Below are positions 5,564-13,791 of a stretch of 26,253 nt of DNA, one piece after another; position 1 is the first letter of the stretch; each line of letters opens with the position of its first letter. The notes under the pieces are model-generated. The model had not been told where the DNA came from, ran no database searches, and saw only the letters and a program-made list of their open reading frames with translations. A program made the translations under genes and the position numbers. This DNA comes from Thermoflexales bacterium (GTDB lineage Bacteria > Chloroflexota > Anaerolineae > Fen-1058), in the NCBI GenBank assembly GCA_017882055.1, contig JADGQE010000006.1:1-26253 (forward strand). The letters are read 5' to 3'.

Positions 5564-8218
5564 ATGACCCAACGCAATCCCGCCTTTGAAAAACTCTACA
5601 AGATTCTGAAACACGAAGCCGATACCGGCTACCGCGACAAAGCCATGATCGGCGGACTCGCGCATTACGCGGCGCGTTGGCAATCCGAAGCCGGCGACGG
5701 TGACGATGTCAGGCAAATCGTCGAGATTCTGCGCGGCTACGACAATCTGAAGCCGGTCGATCCACGACGCATGGCCATCAATCAAATGGTTAAGCTGATG
5801 GGGATGGGCCAGGCTCCGATCAAACCCGATCCCGCTGCGGCCAATCGCCCACCCATCGCACCTGAAGCCGAACCCAGAATCGACCAACCGTCAACGACTC
5901 AATCGGATGAGCCGCCTGGTCCAGCGGTTGTCGCTGCGCCATCGATCGGAGCGGAGCCGGTGATCGAACAAGCGGCTGCGCCAATCGAATCGCAACCGAT
6001 CAACCCGCAACCCATCGCGGCGCAACTTGTTGCGGCGGAAAAACCAATCGAGCCTGCGCACGCACAGCCTTCCACATCACGTCCCCGCGAAGCACCGCCC
6101 GCCCCGAAGCCACAGTCCGAGCCACGCGACGAAAAAGGCAACCGCATCGGGCTTGATTCGCCCATCACCGTCATTCAAGGCATCGGTCCGGCCAACGCCG
6201 AAAAGTTCGAACGCCTGGGTGTGCGGACCATTCGCGATCTGATGTATTTGCTGCCGCGCCGCTACGATGACTTCAGCAACCTCAAACCGATCAATCGCCT
6301 GGAATATGGCGACGAAGTGACCATCATTGGCACGGTGTGGGAGGCGGGCGATAAACGCACGCGCGGCGGCGCAACGATCTTCCAGGCGATCTTGAGCGAC
6401 GGCTCCGGCACGATCCAATGCACCTGGTTCAATCCGTATTTGTCGAGTCAAATCAAACGCGGCAGCCAGATTGTCGTCAGCGGCAAAGTCGATGAATACC
6501 TGGGCCGCTTGACGTTTCAATCACCCGAATGGGAACTGCTCGACACTGAATTGCTGCACACCGCGCGCATCGTGCCGGTCTATCCCTTGACCGAAGGTCT
6601 AAGCACGCGCCAGGTCCGCAAGATGACCAAACGCGCGATCGATTACTGGGCGCCGCGCGTGGCGGATGATCTGCCGGCCGCGGTGCGCAACTCCGCCGGG
6701 TTGATGAATCTCTCAACCGCACTGACACAGACACACTTCCCGGATTCGCAGGCCAGTCTCGAATCTGCGCGCAAACGCCTGGCCTTCGACGAATTGTTCT
6801 TGCTGCAACTCGGCTTGCTGAAACAGAAGCAGCAGTGGCGGGGCGAGACCGGCCAGGCACTCAATTTCAATGTGGCGTTATATGAAACGTTCAAACAGTC
6901 GCTGCCGTACCCGTTGACTGAAGCGCAGCAGCGCGTGCTCGACGAGATCATCAACGACATCCGCACCGATCATCCGATGAGCCGTCTGCTGCAAGGCGAT
7001 GTCGGTTCGGGCAAGACCGTCGTTGCAGCCGCAGCGATGTTCTTTGCGGCGCAGTGCGGCAAACAGGCCGCGATTATGGCCCCGACCGAAATTCTGGCTG
7101 AACAGCATTTCAAGAGTCTAAGTCAATTATTCGAATCGATGAATCAACAAGCGATCCCACAGCCACTGACCGTGCGGCTATTGACGGGCAGTACGTCGCA
7201 AGCCGAACGCGAAACGACCCTGGCCGAGATCGCCGATGGCCGCGCCAACATCGTCGTCGGCACGCACGCGCTGATTCAAGAAAGCGTAACCTTCCACGAT
7301 CTGGCACTCGCCATCGTCGACGAGCAGCATCGTTTTGGCGTGTCGCAGCGCGCGGCCTTGCGACAAAAAGGCCGCTCCGCGAATCCGCACGTTTTGGTCA
7401 TGACGGCCACGCCGATTCCACGCACGCTGTCGTTGACGCTGTTCGGCGATCTGGACCTATCGGTAATCGATCAGCTGCCGCCGGGCCGCCAGCCGATCGA
7501 GACGCGCATCGTCCTGCCGACCGAACGTGAACGCGCCTACAACTTCATTCGGACGCAGATCGAAAAAGGACGGCAGGCCTTTATCATCTGTCCGCTCGTG
7601 GAAGAGTCCGACAAGATCGAAGCCAAAGCCGCCGTCGAAGAACACACGCGCCTGCAAAAGGAAGTCTTTCCAAAGCTTAAACTCGGTTTGATGCATGGCC
7701 GCATGAAGCCGGACGAGAAAGATGCGGCGATGCGGGCTTTCGCCGACAACGAGACGCAGATTCTGGTTTCGACCTCGGTGGTTGAGGTCGGCATCGATAT
7801 CCCCAACGCCACCGTGATCATGATCGAAGGCGCCGAGCGCTTTGGCCTGGCGCAGCTGCATCAATTCCGTGGGCGCGTCGGGCGCGGCGAACACAAATCG
7901 TATTGCCTGCTCCAAACGGACACCATCGCCTCCGAAATCAGCGAACGGCTCAAAGCCGTCGAGGCCTCAACCGATGGTTTCGTGCTAGCCGAGAAGGATC
8001 TGCAACTGCGCGGGCCGGGCCAGTTCTTCGGGACGCGGCAGAGCGGCCTGCCCGACTTGCACTTGACCAACATTACCGATGCACGGCTGCTCGATCTGGC
8101 ACGGCGCGAGGCAGAAAAACTTATAGCCAACGATCCGGAGTTTAGCGCGGCGGAGAATCAGGCCATTGCGCAGCGCATGACCGAGTTCTGGAAGAGCGGG
8201 CAAGGAGATTTGAGTTAA
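5564..8218 (+). CDS. recG: ATP-dependent DNA helicase RecG with long N-terminal extension
   Basis: This 884-aa superfamily 2 helicase remodels stalled replication forks and recombination intermediates. The wedge domain begins around residue 200 (VIQGIGPANAEKFERLGV, LPRRYDDFS) and is followed by an OB-fold. The motor has Walker A GDVGSGKT (478-485), DEQH (586-589), TATPIPRTL, the Q-L-P-P-G-R-x-P-I/E-T block, GRVGRGEHKSYCLL and the C-terminal GPGQFFGTRQSGLPDL typical of RecG. Escherichia coli RecG is about 690 aa; the excess is a helical N-terminal module (1-85) plus a Pro/Ala/Glu-rich linker (about 90-195). The ATG at 5564 has an AAGGA site 5 bp upstream. Confidence 0.96.
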   Translation: MTQRNPAFEKLYKILKHEADTGYRDKAMIGGLAHYAARWQSEAGDGDDVRQIVEILRGYDNLKPVDPRRMAINQMVKLMGMGQAPIKPDPAAANRPPIAPEAEPRIDQPSTTQSDEPPGPAVVAAPSIGAEPVIEQAAAPIESQPINPQPIAAQLVAAEKPIEPAHAQPSTSRPREAPPAPKPQSEPRDEKGNRIGLDSPITVIQGIGPANAEKFERLGVRTIRDLMYLLPRRYDDFSNLKPINRLEYGDEVTIIGTVWEAGDKRTRGGATIFQAILSDGSGTIQCTWFNPYLSSQIKRGSQIVVSGKVDEYLGRLTFQSPEWELLDTELLHTARIVPVYPLTEGLSTRQVRKMTKRAIDYWAPRVADDLPAAVRNSAGLMNLSTALTQTHFPDSQASLESARKRLAFDELFLLQLGLLKQKQQWRGETGQALNFNVALYETFKQSLPYPLTEAQQRVLDEIINDIRTDHPMSRLLQGDVGSGKTVVAAAAMFFAAQCGKQAAIMAPTEILAEQHFKSLSQLFESMNQQAIPQPLTVRLLTGSTSQAERETTLAEIADGRANIVVGTHALIQESVTFHDLALAIVDEQHRFGVSQRAALRQKGRSANPHVLVMTATPIPRTLSLTLFGDLDLSVIDQLPPGRQPIETRIVLPTERERAYNFIRTQIEKGRQAFIICPLVEESDKIEAKAAVEEHTRLQKEVFPKLKLGLMHGRMKPDEKDAAMRAFADNETQILVSTSVVEVGIDIPNATVIMIEGAERFGLAQLHQFRGRVGRGEHKSYCLLQTDTIASEISERLKAVEASTDGFVLAEKDLQLRGPGQFFGTRQSGLPDLHLTNITDARLLDLARREAEKLIANDPEFSAAENQAIAQRMTEFWKSGQGDLS

Positions 8219-8219
8219 G

Positions 8220-8771
8220 ATGACCGCCCTGCCCGAACTCACCACCGATCGTCTTCACTTGCGGCCCTTCACACTGGCCGACGCGCCGATCGTGCAGCGG
8301 CTGGTTGGCGATCGCGCGATTGCGGATACGACGCTGAACATTCCACATCCATACGAAGAAGACATGGCCAAAGAATGGATCGTTTCGCATCAGCCGCGCT
8401 TCGAACGCGGCGAGGGTGTCAACTTTGCCATCGTGCGCCGCGAGGACGAAGCGCTCATCGGTGCGATCGGCTTGATGGTGAATCCATCGCACGACCGGGC
8501 CGAGTTGGGCTATTGGATCGGCAAGGAGTATTGGAGTCAGGGTTACTGCACTGAAGCGGCGCGGGCTGTGTTACATTACGGCTTCACCGCCTTCAACTTG
8601 AACCGCATCTTCGCCCATCACTTCAGTCGCAATCCCGCCTCGGGACGGGTCATGGAAAAGATCGGGATGAAATACGAGGGCTGCTTGCGGCAACATGTCA
8701 AGAAATGGGATGTTTACGAAGATATGAGAGTCTACGGCATCTTGAAGAGCGAATATAAGTCCGCCGTGTAA
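8220..8771 (+). CDS. GNAT family N-acetyltransferase (RimJ/RimL-like)
   Basis: This 183-aa protein is an acetyl-CoA-dependent acetyltransferase of the Acetyltransf_3 type. It opens with LTTDRLHLRPFTLADAPIV. It then shows the family strand AELGYWIGKEYWSQGYCTEAARAVLHYGF, which includes the acetyl-CoA pyrophosphate-binding region, and NPASGRVMEKIGMKYEGCLRQHV, the usual end of RimJ/RimL proteins. Relatives acetylate ribosomal protein N-termini or small amines; the substrate cannot be read here. The ATG is one base after the recG stop, so the two genes are probably translationally coupled. Confidence 0.88.
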   Translation: MTALPELTTDRLHLRPFTLADAPIVQRLVGDRAIADTTLNIPHPYEEDMAKEWIVSHQPRFERGEGVNFAIVRREDEALIGAIGLMVNPSHDRAELGYWIGKEYWSQGYCTEAARAVLHYGFTAFNLNRIFAHHFSRNPASGRVMEKIGMKYEGCLRQHVKKWDVYEDMRVYGILKSEYKSAV

Positions 8772-8840
8772 AAAACCGCTCTAAGGAAATCAATGGCGCA
8801 GGCAAAAGAAACGGTAACTGCCCAGGGAGGAGCAAGACGC

Positions 8841-9230
8841 ATGTCCGAATCGATCGAAGTTTCAACCCATCTGCCGGCCAGTCCCAAACGCATTTACGAG
8901 GCCTGGCTCAGCAGCCAGGAACATTCAGCCTTTACGGGCGGCACCGCCGTCATCGATCCGAAAATCGGCGGCAAGCACACCGCCTGGGACGACTACATCC
9001 AGGGCACCACGATCGAACTTGAGCCGTATCGCCGCATCGTGCAGACATGGCGCACGAGCGAGTTTCCGCCCGACAGCCCGGATTCGCGCCTGGAAGTGTG
9101 GCTCGAAAAAGTCAAGGGCGGCACGCAGCTGACCCTGCGTCACACGAACATTCCCGATGGTCAAGGCAAGTCGTACGAAAGCGGCTGGGCTGAAAACTAT
9201 TTCGAGCCGATGCGAAAATACTTCTCTTGA
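8841..9230 (+). CDS. SRPBCC (AHSA1-like, START/Bet v1 fold) domain protein
   Basis: This 129-aa protein has the Activator-of-Hsp90-ATPase-like SRPBCC pattern: SIEVSTHLPASPKRIYEAWLSSQEHSAFTGG, IGGKHTAWDDYIQGTTIELEPYRRIVQTWR, and a final LRHTNIPDGQGKSYESGWAENYFEPMRKYF. Such proteins bind hydrophobic ligands or act as small stress-related factors; the ligand is unknown. The ATG at 8841 follows a strong GGAGGAG ribosome site. An in-frame ATG at 8793 also has an AAGGAA site and would add 16 residues. It lies between the GNAT gene and coaD. Confidence 0.8.
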   Translation: MSESIEVSTHLPASPKRIYEAWLSSQEHSAFTGGTAVIDPKIGGKHTAWDDYIQGTTIELEPYRRIVQTWRTSEFPPDSPDSRLEVWLEKVKGGTQLTLRHTNIPDGQGKSYESGWAENYFEPMRKYFS

Positions 9231-9242
9231 GTAGGAGCCGAG

Positions 9243-9773
9243 TTGACTAAAGCGTTTTATCCCGCCACGTTCGATCCGATCCATTTCGGTCACATCGACA
9301 TCGCGAAGCGAGCCGCGCTCATCTTTGACGAAGTGATCATCGGGGTGTATGATCGCCCCATAAAGAATCTGCTCTTCACCATCGAAGAGCGCATGCAGCT
9401 GGTCGAGCGTGCTTTGCACGATCTCGGCAACATCCGGGTCATGCGCTACGGCGGATTGACGGTCGAATTCGCCCGGCAGGTCGGCACGCCCGTGATCGTG
9501 CGCGGGTTGCGCATGCTCAGCGACTTCGAACTCGAATGGCATATGGCGCTCACCAACAAGCAGCTCGCGCCAGAAATCGAGGTCGTCTGCTTGATGACCA
9601 GCCAGGACTTTGCTTTTCTAAGTTCGAGCACGGTACGCGAAGTGGCCCTGCTCGGCGGCAATGTGACCAGCATGGTGCCGCCGTTTGTGGCCGACGCGCT
9701 GCGCCGCAAAGCGATCGAGCGTGCCGGCGATCCGATCAATCATCCGGTGCCGATCACGTCACTGCGCGATTGA
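9243..9773 (+). CDS. coaD: Phosphopantetheine adenylyltransferase
   Basis: This 176-aa protein transfers AMP from ATP to 4'-phosphopantetheine, making dephospho-CoA, the penultimate step of CoA synthesis. It has the nucleotidyltransferase signature YPATFDPIHFGHIDI, then VYDRPIKNLLFTIEERMQLV, VRGLRMLSDFELEWHMALTNKQL and SSSTVREVALLGGNV. Most CoaD proteins have Gly where Ala6 stands (YPGTFDP), a mild change. The TTG start at 9243 has an AGGAG site about 5 bp upstream and puts the signature at the right place. CoaD near L32 and fatty-acid synthesis genes is a common arrangement, linking CoA supply to lipid synthesis. Confidence 0.95.
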   Translation: MTKAFYPATFDPIHFGHIDIAKRAALIFDEVIIGVYDRPIKNLLFTIEERMQLVERALHDLGNIRVMRYGGLTVEFARQVGTPVIVRGLRMLSDFELEWHMALTNKQLAPEIEVVCLMTSQDFAFLSSSTVREVALLGGNVTSMVPPFVADALRRKAIERAGDPINHPVPITSLRD

Positions 9774-9780
9774 AGTTGCC

Positions 9781-9813
9781 AGAAACCAGGTTGCTTTGAG
9801 AAACCCGGTTTCT
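9781..9813. repeat. Hairpin after coaD
   Basis: AGAAACCAGGTT (9781-9792) and AACCCGGTTTCT (9802-9813) are inverse complements with one mismatch around a 9-nt loop. It begins 8 bp after the coaD stop, so it may end or stabilize the coaD transcript. AGAAACC/GGTTTCT palindromes are frequent spacer repeats in several bacterial groups. No U-tract follows. Confidence 0.55.
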
Positions 9814-9903
9814 ATAGCCCATTTGCAAATTTTGCCAAGATGTAAGACACTATAGTGAACATCGCGGGGCGCCTCGACGCCCGCCTGACCCTGAGGGGTG
9901 GAC

Positions 9904-10434
9904 ATGGACATCTTACACCTGATCGATCGACTCGAAGCCTTGTTGAATGAAGGCACCCATCCGCCATTTACGAAGAGAGTGCTGATCGACGACCAGCGCG
10001 CCTGGGAACTGATCGATCAAATGCGCATCGCCATTCCCGAGGAAGTCAAAAAGGCCAAGCGCATCAATCAGGAACGCGATCGGATTATCGCCCAGGCCAA
10101 CGAAGAAGCCGCGCGGCTGGTCGACCTCGCCAAAGATCAGGTCGAGCAACTCGCCGGTGAGCACGAAGTGGCCAAAACGGCCCAGACCCGCGCCAGCACC
10201 ATCATCGAGCGTGCGCAGCGCGAAGCCGAATCGCTCAAGGCCGACGCCGACGAATATGTCGCCAAAGTCTTGTCGCAACTAGACGGCGATCTCTCGAAAG
10301 TCCTCGGCGTCGTTCGCAATGGCTTGCTGAAACTCCAATCGGAGCACGATTATCTTGATGCCGCACCGTCGGACAGCACCGATCCATCGACCGGGGCCGC
10401 CGCGCCCAAATCGACCTCGGCGCGCGTATCTTGA
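9904..10434 (+). CDS. Coiled-coil protein of the coaD-rpmF neighbourhood (ATP synthase subunit b/H-like)
   Basis: This 176-aa protein starts MDILHLIDRLEALLNEG, has a short globular head (FTKRVLIDDQRAWELIDQMRIAIPEE), then a long charged coiled coil from about 50 to 145 rich in Ala, Glu, Lys and Gln, and a disordered Ser/Thr/Ala tail. Similar proteins in Firmicutes and Chloroflexota are often labelled ATPase or V-type ATPase subunit H, purely because of the coiled coil. No membrane segment or nucleotide-binding motif is present. DivIVA-like scaffolding is another possibility. The ATG at 9904 follows GAGGGG. The true function is unknown; position between coaD and rpmF is conserved in style. Confidence 0.8.
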   Translation: MDILHLIDRLEALLNEGTHPPFTKRVLIDDQRAWELIDQMRIAIPEEVKKAKRINQERDRIIAQANEEAARLVDLAKDQVEQLAGEHEVAKTAQTRASTIIERAQREAESLKADADEYVAKVLSQLDGDLSKVLGVVRNGLLKLQSEHDYLDAAPSDSTDPSTGAAAPKSTSARVS

Positions 10435-10458
10435 CACACCTTCTGCATCTGTTATAAT
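10431..10458 (+). promoter_or_regulatory. Strong sigma-70-type promoter of rpmF
   Basis: A perfect TTGACA (10431-10436) and a perfect TATAAT (10453-10458) are separated by 16 bp. The -35 box overlaps the stop codon of the coiled-coil gene. Transcription would start near 10465, about 30 nt before the rpmF ATG, leaving room for an AAGGAAAG ribosome site. This is the best consensus promoter seen in the window and fits a highly expressed ribosomal protein gene, perhaps driving fabD as well. Confidence 0.85.
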
Positions 10459-10496
10459 TCAGCGCTGATTAATTTTTGAAAGGAAAGTAACAGCTC

Positions 10497-10715
10497 ATGA
10501 CACCACTACCTAAGAGAAAAGTTTCCAAGGGCCGGCGTAATCGTCGTCGCTCGCACGACATGCTCAAGCCGGCCACGCTGGAGCTTTGCCCGACTTGCAA
10601 AGAACTCAAGATGCCGCATCGCGTCTGCCCGAGTTGCGGCAACTATAACGGCGCGCTCGTCATCGACGTTAAGGCGCGCGCCGAGCGGAAGGCCCGCAAC
10701 AAGAAGCAACAATAA
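10497..10715 (+). CDS. rpmF: 50S ribosomal protein L32
   Basis: This 72-aa basic protein is L32 of the large subunit. It begins MTPLPKRKVSKGRRNRRRSHD, then LELCPTCKELKMPHRVCPSCGNYNG, whose CPxC pairs form a zinc ribbon, and ends with a basic tail. The usual opening of the family is MAVPKRKxSKxRxxxRRxH. The ATG follows AAGGAAAG, with a consensus promoter just upstream. Genes for L32 and fatty-acid synthesis are neighbours in many bacteria, and fabD follows here; plsX, often between them, is absent from this window. Confidence 0.96.
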   Translation: MTPLPKRKVSKGRRNRRRSHDMLKPATLELCPTCKELKMPHRVCPSCGNYNGALVIDVKARAERKARNKKQQ

Positions 10716-10734
10716 GCCCGATCGGATTTCACGT

Positions 10735-10768
10735 CACGGGGCCGTTCACACCAACACGCGGCCTCGTG
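10735..10768. terminator. Hairpin after rpmF
   Basis: CACGGGGCCG (10735-10744) pairs with CGGCCTCGTG (10759-10768) with one G-T position, over a 14-nt loop. It lies 19 bp after the rpmF stop. The bases that follow are not a U-tract, so it may be a weak terminator or a processing/stability hairpin in an rpmF-fabD transcript. Confidence 0.45.
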
Positions 10769-10785
10769 TGTTGTCAGTCGAATAT

Positions 10786-10820
10786 CCTTCCACCGAACAC
10801 GGAAGGTTGTCGGCAACCTT
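10786..10820 (+). promoter_or_regulatory. Two mutually exclusive hairpins in the fabD leader
   Basis: CCTTCC (10786-10791) can pair with GGAAGG (10801-10806). AAGGTTG (10803-10809) can pair with CAACCTT (10814-10820) over a TCGG loop. The two stems share bases 10803-10806, so only one can form at a time. The second ends 26 bp before the fabD start codon, upstream of its GGGGTAAGGGA ribosome site. This could be a switch-like leader, but no ligand, leader peptide or U-tract is seen. Confidence 0.35.
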
Positions 10821-10846
10821 AATAAACTACCAGATGGGGTAAGGGA

Positions 10847-11785
10847 ATGAACTCAAGCACGACGGCTTTCCTGTTCCCGGGCCAGGGCTCGCAATTTGCG
10901 GGCATGGGTCGTGAACTGGCAGCTGAATATCCCGAAGCCCGCGCACTCTTCGCCCAGGCCGATGACGTCCTGGGCTTTGCGTTATCCCGATTGTGCTTCG
11001 ACGGCCCCGAAGCCGAGTTGACGGATACGATCAATGCACAGCCGGCCATTCTCACCGCCAGCCTCGCGGTGCTGCGCGTGATTGAAGCCCATACGCAAGT
11101 TCGACCCGCTTTCGTCGCCGGTCACAGCCTGGGTGAATTCAGTGCGCTGGTGGCGGCGGGATCATTGACGTTCGAGGATGCATTGAAGCTGGTGCGCGAG
11201 CGCGGTCGATTGATGAAACTTGCAGGTGAAGCACAGCCCGGCGGCATGGCCGCGATCCTGAATCTCAGCCGCGACGTGCTGGATGAAGTTTGCAAAGAAG
11301 CCAGTGTCGTCACGGGCAAGCCCGTTCAAGTTGCCAACGACAACAGCCCCGGCCAGATCGTGATCTCCGGCGACAGCGCGGCCCTGGACAAAGCGCTGGA
11401 ACTAGCCAAAGCGCGCGGCGCCAAGCGTGCGATTCGATTGGCCGTGAGCATTGCCTCGCATTCACAGTTGATGCAGTCTGCCGCCCGATCGTTCCGCACT
11501 GCACTCGACGCCGTGCCCTTCAGCACGCCGTGTATGCCGATCGTCGGCAACGTCTACGCCAGGCCGATCGACGTGGCCGACATGCGCGACGAACTGGAAG
11601 CGCAGTTGACTTCGCCGGTTCGTTGGACTGAATCAGTGCAGTATCTGGCGCAGCAGGGCATCACCACCTGCGTCGAAGTCGGACCGAAGGACGTGCTGGC
11701 CGGGTTGGTGCGTCGCATCGATACCAGCCTGAATGCAATGAGTGTCGGTGATCCGAAAGGCGTGCAATTGCTGCTTCAAGCATAG
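10847..11785 (+). CDS. fabD: Malonyl-CoA:ACP transacylase
   Basis: This 312-aa protein moves malonyl groups from CoA to acyl carrier protein to start fatty-acid elongation. It has FLFPGQGSQFAGMG near the N-terminus, the nucleophile motif GHSLGE (92-97, Ser94), RGRLM, the second catalytic residue in SIASHSQLM (His205) and a C-terminal VEVGPKDVLAGLVRRI. Length and layout are standard. The ATG at 10847 follows GGGGTAAGGGA. It lies downstream of rpmF and upstream of a dehydrogenase gene and fabG, a recognisable fab cluster. Confidence 0.96.
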   Translation: MNSSTTAFLFPGQGSQFAGMGRELAAEYPEARALFAQADDVLGFALSRLCFDGPEAELTDTINAQPAILTASLAVLRVIEAHTQVRPAFVAGHSLGEFSALVAAGSLTFEDALKLVRERGRLMKLAGEAQPGGMAAILNLSRDVLDEVCKEASVVTGKPVQVANDNSPGQIVISGDSAALDKALELAKARGAKRAIRLAVSIASHSQLMQSAARSFRTALDAVPFSTPCMPIVGNVYARPIDVADMRDELEAQLTSPVRWTESVQYLAQQGITTCVEVGPKDVLAGLVRRIDTSLNAMSVGDPKGVQLLLQA

Positions 11786-11804
11786 GCAAGTAATAGTCCG
11801 CCCC

Positions 11805-11885
11805 ATAAAATTTGAGGGGTTCGTAGTGACGACTTTAGTCGCTTCCAAACGGCTGAAGCCGCTACTACCACCCATCAGAATTTAT
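11805..11885. repeat. 81-bp palindromic repeat element
   Basis: The element begins ATAAAATTTGAGGGG and ends CCCATCAGAATTTAT, imperfect inverse complements. The interior has nested palindromes CGACTTTAGTCG and CGGCTGAAGCCG, flanked by GTAGTG and CTACTAC. The CGACTTTAGTCGC core is the inverse complement of the GCGACTAAAGTCG core in the repeat at 1288-1404, so both belong to one dispersed family. It lies 19 bp after the fabD stop and about 70 bp before the next gene. Confidence 0.65.
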
Positions 11886-11954
11886 TCGGTCGGCTACTAG
11901 CGTTGCGTGTTCCGTTTGATTATGGCGCATCGTGCAGCACGTTGAGGGGTTCTA

Positions 11955-12869
11955 ATGAGCACAAACTTTTCTGAACTCCGCATCGGTTTCATTGGACTGG
12001 GATTGATGGGCAAGCCGATGGCCGGGCATTTGATCAAAGCCGGTTATGCGGTCACCGTTCACAATCGCAGCCAGACGGCAGTCGATGAACTCGTCGCGTC
12101 GGGCGCCCAGGCTGCTGCGAGTCCACGGGAAGTTGCCGGGCAAAGCGACATCGTCATCACGATGCTGCCCGACTCGCCCGACGTTGAAGCGGTCGCGCTT
12201 GGGCCGAATGGAATCTTAAGCGGGGCGCGAGCGGGCTTGATTCACATCGATATGAGCACGATTGCAGCTACGGTTACACGCCAGATCGCGCAGGCCGAGG
12301 CCGAACACGACGTCAAGATGCTTGATGCGCCGGTCAGCGGGGGAGACATCGGCGCCAGGAACGCCACACTGTCGATCATGGTCGGCGGCGAGGTCGATAC
12401 GTTTTCCTATTGCTTACCCATTTTCGAAAAGCTGGGCAAGCGCATCATTCATATCGGCCCGAGCGGCACCGGCCAGATCACCAAGGCCGCGAATCAGATC
12501 ATGGTCGCTGCGCAAATGGTGGCCATGAGTGAACTGCTGGTACTGGCACAGAAAGCGGGCGCCGATCCCACCAAAGTCATCGAAGCAATCAAAGGCGGCG
12601 CGGCCCAGTGTTGGACACTCGACAACAAGCCGCCGCGCTTATTCAAAGGCAATCGCGCACCCGGCTTCAAAGCGTCGATGCAGTACAAGGATTTGAACAT
12701 CGTCATGGACATGGCCAAGGCCTTCGGCGTGCCGCTGCCCGCAACCGCCGTCAACGCACAGTTATTCAATGCCATGATCACGGCGGGCCGGGGCAATGAA
12801 GACAATTCGGCCGTCATCAGCGTGCTCGAAGATTTGGCGCGCATCCACTTGCAGACACACAGCGAATAG
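11955..12869 (+). CDS. Beta-hydroxyacid dehydrogenase, 3-hydroxyisobutyrate / tartronate-semialdehyde reductase type
   Basis: This 304-aa protein is an NAD(P)-dependent beta-hydroxyacid dehydrogenase. The Rossmann signature is IGFIGLGLMGKPMAGHLIKAGY (10-31). The family substrate motif is DAPVSGGDIGA (124-134), the catalytic lysine is in GQITKAANQIM (Lys177), and KDLNIVMDMAKAFGVPLP closes the active site. Candidates are 3-hydroxyisobutyrate, tartronate semialdehyde or succinic semialdehyde-type substrates; sequence alone does not decide. The ATG follows GAGGGG. It sits between fabD and fabG, an unusual insertion in the fatty-acid cluster, so a role outside lipid synthesis is likely. Confidence 0.9.
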   Translation: MSTNFSELRIGFIGLGLMGKPMAGHLIKAGYAVTVHNRSQTAVDELVASGAQAAASPREVAGQSDIVITMLPDSPDVEAVALGPNGILSGARAGLIHIDMSTIAATVTRQIAQAEAEHDVKMLDAPVSGGDIGARNATLSIMVGGEVDTFSYCLPIFEKLGKRIIHIGPSGTGQITKAANQIMVAAQMVAMSELLVLAQKAGADPTKVIEAIKGGAAQCWTLDNKPPRLFKGNRAPGFKASMQYKDLNIVMDMAKAFGVPLPATAVNAQLFNAMITAGRGNEDNSAVISVLEDLARIHLQTHSE

Positions 12870-12949
12870 ACATCGCAATTTTCAGGCTGAGCGCAGCCAT
12901 GCTCATCAGACCTCATCACTAAACTTGCAAATCGAAAGGAAGGATTGAG

Positions 12950-13699
12950 ATGGATCGACTGAAAGATAAAATCGCCGTCGTAACCGGAGGCGCGCAGGGA
13001 ATTGGGAAAGCGATAGCCGAGACACTCGCCCGGCACGGCGCGCACGTGGTCGTGGCCGACATCAAGCTTGAAAAGGCCGAGGCCACCGCACAGGCAATCG
13101 CCGCCAGCACAGGCCGGCGCGCGATCGCAGTCCAGGGCAACGTGGCTGACAGCGAAAGCGCCAAAGCTATGATCGACCGCGCGATCGAGGAGTTTGGCCG
13201 GATTGATATTCTGATCAATAACGCCGGCACGACGCGCGATAATCTGATCATGCGTATCAGCGAGGCCGATTGGGATCTGGTGCTCAGCATCAATCTCAAA
13301 GGTGCTTTCAATTGCTCCAAAGCCGCGGTCCGTCCCATGATGAAGCAGCGCTCCGGCCGGATCGTCAACATCTCCTCGGTTTCAGGTTTGGCCGGTCAGG
13401 CCGGTCAGACGAACTATTCTTCCTCCAAAGCCGGGCTGATCGGTTTTACCAAGGCACTCGCCAAGGAGGTAGGATCGCGCGGGATCACCGTCAACGCCGT
13501 GGCACCCGGCTTTATCGAAACAGATTTAACGAAGGACCTGCCGGCGGAGTTGAAGGAAATGGCCATTAAAAATACACCCCTTGGCCGCTGGGGCGTGCCG
13601 CAGGATATCGCGAACGCGGTCGCCTTCCTGGTCTCGGACGAGGCTGCGTTTATCACCGGGCAGGTCCTGTCGGTCGACGGCGGAATGGTTATGCAATAG
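12950..13699 (+). CDS. fabG: 3-oxoacyl-ACP reductase
   Basis: This 249-aa short-chain dehydrogenase reduces 3-oxoacyl-ACP with NADPH in the fatty-acid cycle. It has the cofactor motif TGGAQGIG (12-19), NNAG (90-93), the full catalytic set Ser143, Tyr156 and Lys160 (ISS ... NYSSSK), and the closing FITGQVLSVDGGMVMQ characteristic of FabG. The ATG follows AAGGAAGGA. Proximity to fabD supports FabG over other SDRs. A paralogue that has lost these catalytic residues is found at 18422. Confidence 0.93.
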   Translation: MDRLKDKIAVVTGGAQGIGKAIAETLARHGAHVVVADIKLEKAEATAQAIAASTGRRAIAVQGNVADSESAKAMIDRAIEEFGRIDILINNAGTTRDNLIMRISEADWDLVLSINLKGAFNCSKAAVRPMMKQRSGRIVNISSVSGLAGQAGQTNYSSSKAGLIGFTKALAKEVGSRGITVNAVAPGFIETDLTKDLPAELKEMAIKNTPLGRWGVPQDIANAVAFLVSDEAAFITGQVLSVDGGMVMQ

Positions 13700-13707
13700 C
13701 AGCAACT

Positions 13708-13756
13708 TTGCGAGGGTTGCAGACAACTATCCGACGAACAGACAGAATCCTCGCAA
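13708..13756. repeat. Inverted repeat between fabG and the second Asp23 gene
   Basis: TTGCGAGG (13708-13715) and CCTCGCAA (13749-13756) are perfect 8-bp inverse complements around a 33-nt loop. It starts 8 bp after the fabG stop. The long loop and lack of U-tract make intrinsic termination unlikely; it may act in RNA processing. Confidence 0.4.
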
Positions 13757-13791
13757 GGCTTAACCGTTCGCAAGGATCAAGGAGCACTCGC

